Assembly: GCA_029932895.1 (NCBI GenBank)
Contig: JAOZPF010000113.1
Coordinates: forward strand, 1-8,669
DNA from: Anaerolineae bacterium
Lineage (GTDB): Bacteria > Chloroflexota > Anaerolineae > B4-G1 > DUEL01
DNA length: 8,669 bases
Direction: 5' to 3'
Under the pieces are notes generated by a model. It was given only the letters and a program-made list of their open reading frames with translations. It was not told where the DNA came from and did no database searches. The translations under genes and the position numbers were made by a program. Every line of letters starts with the position of its first letter. Within the stretch, counting starts at the first letter, position 1. Of the stretch, positions 6,191 to 8,669 are shown one piece after another.

Positions 6191-7156
6191 GTTCATCACC
6201 GCCGAGAGCTCGTAGATCTCGCGGTCGATGCTCTTCTGGAACGCCACCGCCTTCTCCAGGGGTATAGTGGAGAGTTGGTTGCCCACCCAACCGACCATCA
6301 CGCCGCGCGCGCCGTCGATGAGGGCGGTGGCGGCAGCGGCTCCCAACCGGGTCGCCAGCAGCCGGTCGAAGGCGGAGGGCTTGCCGCCCCGCTGGACGTG
6401 CCCCAGCACCGTCAGCCGGACCTCGAATCCTAGCTCCTCGCGCCGGTCCATCAGGTAGCTGATCAACGCCCGGCAGCCAGGCTTCCACCCCTCGGCGACG
6501 ACGATGATGCAGTGAGCTTTGCCCCGGATGTAGGTGTCCTCGATCACGTCAGCCACCTTTTCCAGCGACGTTTCGATCTCGGGGATGAGCACCAGCTCTG
6601 CCCCTCCGGCTAGGCCGCTGGATAGCGCCAGGTAGCCCGAATTGCGTCCCATCGTCTCAATGAGAAAGGCCCGGTGGTGGGAGGAGGCGGTGTCCTTGAT
6701 GCGGTCGATGGCGTCCAGGATGGTGTTCAGGGCTGTATCCACGCCGATGGCAATGTCGGTGCCGTTGACATCGTTGTCAATGGTCGCCGGGATGCCGACG
6801 ACGGGGAACCCCAGGCGGTGGAGCTGGAGCGCGCCGGTCAGCGAGCCGTTGCCGCCGATGACCACCAGCCCCTCCGCGCCCAACTGGTTCAGGGTGCGGA
6901 TAGCGCGTCGCTGCCCGTGTTCGGTGGTAAACTCCTGGCAGCGGGCCGTGCCCAGGATCGTACCCCCGCGGCCCATGATGCCCCCCACCGCGCGGGCGTC
7001 CAACTCTCTAACGTCGCCGCCGATCAGGCCATCGTATCCCCGGTGCACCCCGGTTACCTCAACGCCCTGATGGAGCGCCATCCGCGTCACAGCCCGAATG
7101 CAGGGGTTCAGGCCGGGTCCATCTCCGCCGCTCGTCAATACAGCAATCCGTTTCAC
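6185..7156 (-). CDS. pfkA: 6-phosphofructokinase (ATP-type)
   Basis: Cytosolic glycolytic enzyme that phosphorylates fructose 6-phosphate to fructose 1,6-bisphosphate. The 323-residue length is close to that of the E. coli enzyme, and key residues fall at the same numbers: the GGDGPGLN nucleotide loop at 10-17, Tyr41, Arg72, TIDND at 125-129 with catalytic Asp127 and Asp129, Arg162, MGR at 169-171 and Glu222. LGHVQRGG (251-258) follows at a small offset. Gly104, the residue associated with ATP rather than pyrophosphate use, is present, but the preceding position 103, Asp in E. coli and involved in metal-ATP binding, is Asn here (GGNGS). The start is a GTG with a weak AAAGG four bases upstream. 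The gene lies 50 bases after dnaE on the same strand and may be cotranscribed with it. Phosphofructokinase identity is secure; phosphate-donor specificity is slightly less so. Confidence 0.95.
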   Translation of the reverse strand: MKRIAVLTSGGDGPGLNPCIRAVTRMALHQGVEVTGVHRGYDGLIGGDVRELDARAVGGIMGRGGTILGTARCQEFTTEHGQRRAIRTLNQLGAEGLVVIGGNGSLTGALQLHRLGFPVVGIPATIDNDVNGTDIAIGVDTALNTILDAIDRIKDTASSHHRAFLIETMGRNSGYLALSSGLAGGAELVLIPEIETSLEKVADVIEDTYIRGKAHCIIVVAEGWKPGCRALISYLMDRREELGFEVRLTVLGHVQRGGKPSAFDRLLATRLGAAAATALIDGARGVMVGWVGNQLSTIPLEKAVAFQKSIDREIYELSAVMNL

Positions 7157-7206
7157 TGTGCCTTTGCCTTTCAGCCTGTGGATGCCGCTCCCCTGCCCGC
7201 GGGAGC

Positions 7207-8669
7207 CTATTGGCCCGGCGTGCCCTCGCGTACCTGCACCGTGCCTGGTCCCAGCAGGTCGGCCAACTTTTCGCCCAATTCGAGGCAGTAGCGGGTCGAG
7301 TGGTTGGGGAACTCGAGGATCTGGTCACCGTTGGGGCCATCCTTCAGCAGGAAGGTGAAGCTGTCATCCCCCTTGTAAGAGATCAGCAGTTCGTGCACGG
7401 CAGAGAGGAGGCGGAAATCTCGTTGCGGGTCACCGCTGCGGCGGATCGTCACCTGGACCGTGCGGCGGGTGAGCGCATGGCGGGTTGGTGATGGAGGAGA
7501 GGCGGCCGGTGTGGAAGAGAGCGATGGGGAGCGGGGACGTGCCACCTCCTCGGGCGACTTGACCCATTCGCAGATCAGGCTCATCTGCTCACGGCGGGCG
7601 TTTGTCCTGCCGTGGACCACCACCACTCGGTCGGGAATCCACACCTCTTTGGTCCGCTCCCACGTGCGGGGAAAGACGACCACGTCGGCCGTTCCGTACA
7701 GGTCCTCTAGGGAGACAAAGGCCATCTCTTTGTCATTCTTGGTGGTGTGCCGCCGCACTCGCCGGACCACGCCCGCCACCGTTACCTGCTGATCTGGACG
7801 CTCCTCGCTCAGTTGCCCGGCGTTGGCAGTGATCACATCCCCCAGGCTCTGGAGTGCCTGGACCAGGGGGTGCTCGGAGAGATACGCGCCGGTCAGTTCT
7901 TTTTCCCACTCTAGAATCTCGCGCTGCGGGGCTTCCATAGCGGGAGGAAGGCCGGCAAAAAGACTGTCCTGGTCCTCAATCTGGACGCCGGTGGCCTCGC
8001 CAAAGAGGCTCATCTGTCCGATCTCGCGGGCGTGATGGATGCGGGCGCTGAGGCCGATCAGCCGGTCCAGTGCCGCCAGCAGACGGGCGCGAGGGCCAAA
8101 GTCGTCGAAGGCTCCCACCTTGATCAACCCCTCCATCGCCCGCCTATTGACCGTACGCAGGTCCGCCCGGCGGCAAAAATCCCCCAGATTGCGGAAGGGC
8201 TGGTCACCCCGCGCTCGCCTGATCTCTTCCACCGGCCCATCGCCGACATTCTTGACCGCGCCCAGGCCAAAGCGGATGGCAGGAGCTTGGCCCGGGCGGT
8301 CCTCGATGGTAAAGAGCAGGTCAGAGTGGTTGATGTTGGGGGGGAGAACGTCGATGCCGACCCGGCGGCACTCGCCCAGCAGTGCTCCCACTTTGTCGGT
8401 GTTGTTTCGCTCCACCGTCAGCAGGGCTGTCATATACTCGACGGGGTAATGAGCTTTCAGGAAAGCGGTCTGACAGGTGAGGACGGCGTAATCAGCCGCG
8501 TGCCCTTTGGGAAAGCCGTACCGGGCAAAGGTCTCCCAGTCCTTGAAAATAGCGGCGGCGACCTCCTGGGGGATCCCCCGTTGCACTGCCCCGCTGATGA
8601 ATTTCTCCCGGTGGCGCATCAGCTCTTTTTTCTTTTTCTTGGCCACCGCCTTGCGCAAAAAGTCGGCCT
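7207..8669 (-). CDS. dnaE: DNA polymerase III alpha subunit, C-terminal part (5' end off the window)
   Basis: Replicative DNA polymerase catalytic subunit. Only the last 486 residues are visible; the PHP domain and catalytic aspartates lie beyond the right edge. The visible part begins inside the fingers region at ADFLRKAVAKKKKK and continues through FARYGFPKGHAADYA and LKAHYPVEYMTALL, which are diagnostic of DnaE. Numbering from the Leu of ADFL: helix-hairpin-helix and clamp-interaction region at about 130-265, with the clamp-binding-type pentapeptide QMSLF at 215-219 and a second, QDSLF, at 230-234; an OB-fold (VTVAGVVRRVRRHTTKNDK onward) at about 290-365; a Ser/Pro-rich linker at about 367-398; and a C-terminal domain at about 400-476 with PNHSTRYC. 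The frame continues to the window edge with no start, so the in-frame TTG at 8658 is an internal codon. A dnaE-pfkA association is also known from Firmicutes such as B. subtilis, where accDA lies between. Confidence 0.96.
   Translation of the reverse strand, partial: ADFLRKAVAKKKKKELMRHREKFISGAVQRGIPQEVAAAIFKDWETFARYGFPKGHAADYAVLTCQTAFLKAHYPVEYMTALLTVERNNTDKVGALLGECRRVGIDVLPPNINHSDLLFTIEDRPGQAPAIRFGLGAVKNVGDGPVEEIRRARGDQPFRNLGDFCRRADLRTVNRRAMEGLIKVGAFDDFGPRARLLAALDRLIGLSARIHHAREIGQMSLFGEATGVQIEDQDSLFAGLPPAMEAPQREILEWEKELTGAYLSEHPLVQALQSLGDVITANAGQLSEERPDQQVTVAGVVRRVRRHTTKNDKEMAFVSLEDLYGTADVVVFPRTWERTKEVWIPDRVVVVHGRTNARREQMSLICEWVKSPEEVARPRSPSLSSTPAASPPSPTRHALTRRTVQVTIRRSGDPQRDFRLLSAVHELLISYKGDDSFTFLLKDGPNGDQILEFPNHSTRYCLELGEKLADLLGPGTVQVREGTPGQ

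Noticed and set aside
8621..8640. A-rich tract in dnaE as a possible programmed frameshift site
   Set aside because: The run encodes the Lys-rich stretch normal for DnaE at this place, its phase does not match the canonical slippery heptamer, and the downstream frame continues with expected DnaE sequence.

Overview
The window is GC-rich, ordinary-looking bacterial chromosome with tightly packed genes, strong GGAGG-type ribosome binding sites and some GTG starts. Codon and gene style, the C-terminal extension on DnaE, and a GC-rich double-hairpin repeat of a kind I associate with Chloroflexota suggest a Chloroflexota bacterium (possibly Anaerolineae-like). This assignment is an inference of moderate-to-low certainty, because no rRNA or other phylogenetic marker is present.

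Left part, plus strand (1-2238): a tungstate ABC transporter in the order permease (tupB, cut by the left edge), ATPase (tupC, 4-base overlap with tupB) and substrate-binding lipoprotein (tupA, 25 bases downstream). TupA captures the oxyanion outside the membrane, TupB forms the channel and TupC powers uptake. The imported tungsten would serve tungsto- or molybdoenzymes that are not encoded here.

Middle part, plus strand (2239-4171): after a non-coding gap with a near-consensus sigma-70-type promoter (TTGACA, 17-base spacer, TACAAT) come two genes that look like their own transcription unit. The first encodes a 106-residue protein. The second encodes a 440-residue subtilisin-family (S8) protease with an intact Asp/His/Asn/Ser active-site set, no signal peptide and an unusual number of cysteines. 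The small protein is recognisably related to the N-terminal pro-region of the protease: an ungapped 33-residue stretch has 17 identities. The pair therefore looks like a cytosolic protease plus a free-standing propeptide-like inhibitor or folding partner, and it is the most interesting part of the window.

Right part, minus strand (8669-4304, transcribed right to left): the C-terminal 486 residues of the replicative DNA polymerase III alpha subunit (dnaE, cut by the right edge), then 6-phosphofructokinase (pfkA), then a membrane-anchored protein of unknown function with beta-propeller-like repeats and a C-terminal membrane bundle. The two plus-strand units converge on this cluster at about 4172-4303, where a 121-base segment is bounded by imperfect 17-base inverted repeats. 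Between pfkA and the membrane protein lies a compact double-hairpin element flanked by 8-base direct repeats, one of which contains the pfkA stop codon. This suggests insertion of a small palindromic element.

I see no tRNA, rRNA, CRISPR array, transposase or phage gene. No stretch without a gene exceeds 300 bases.
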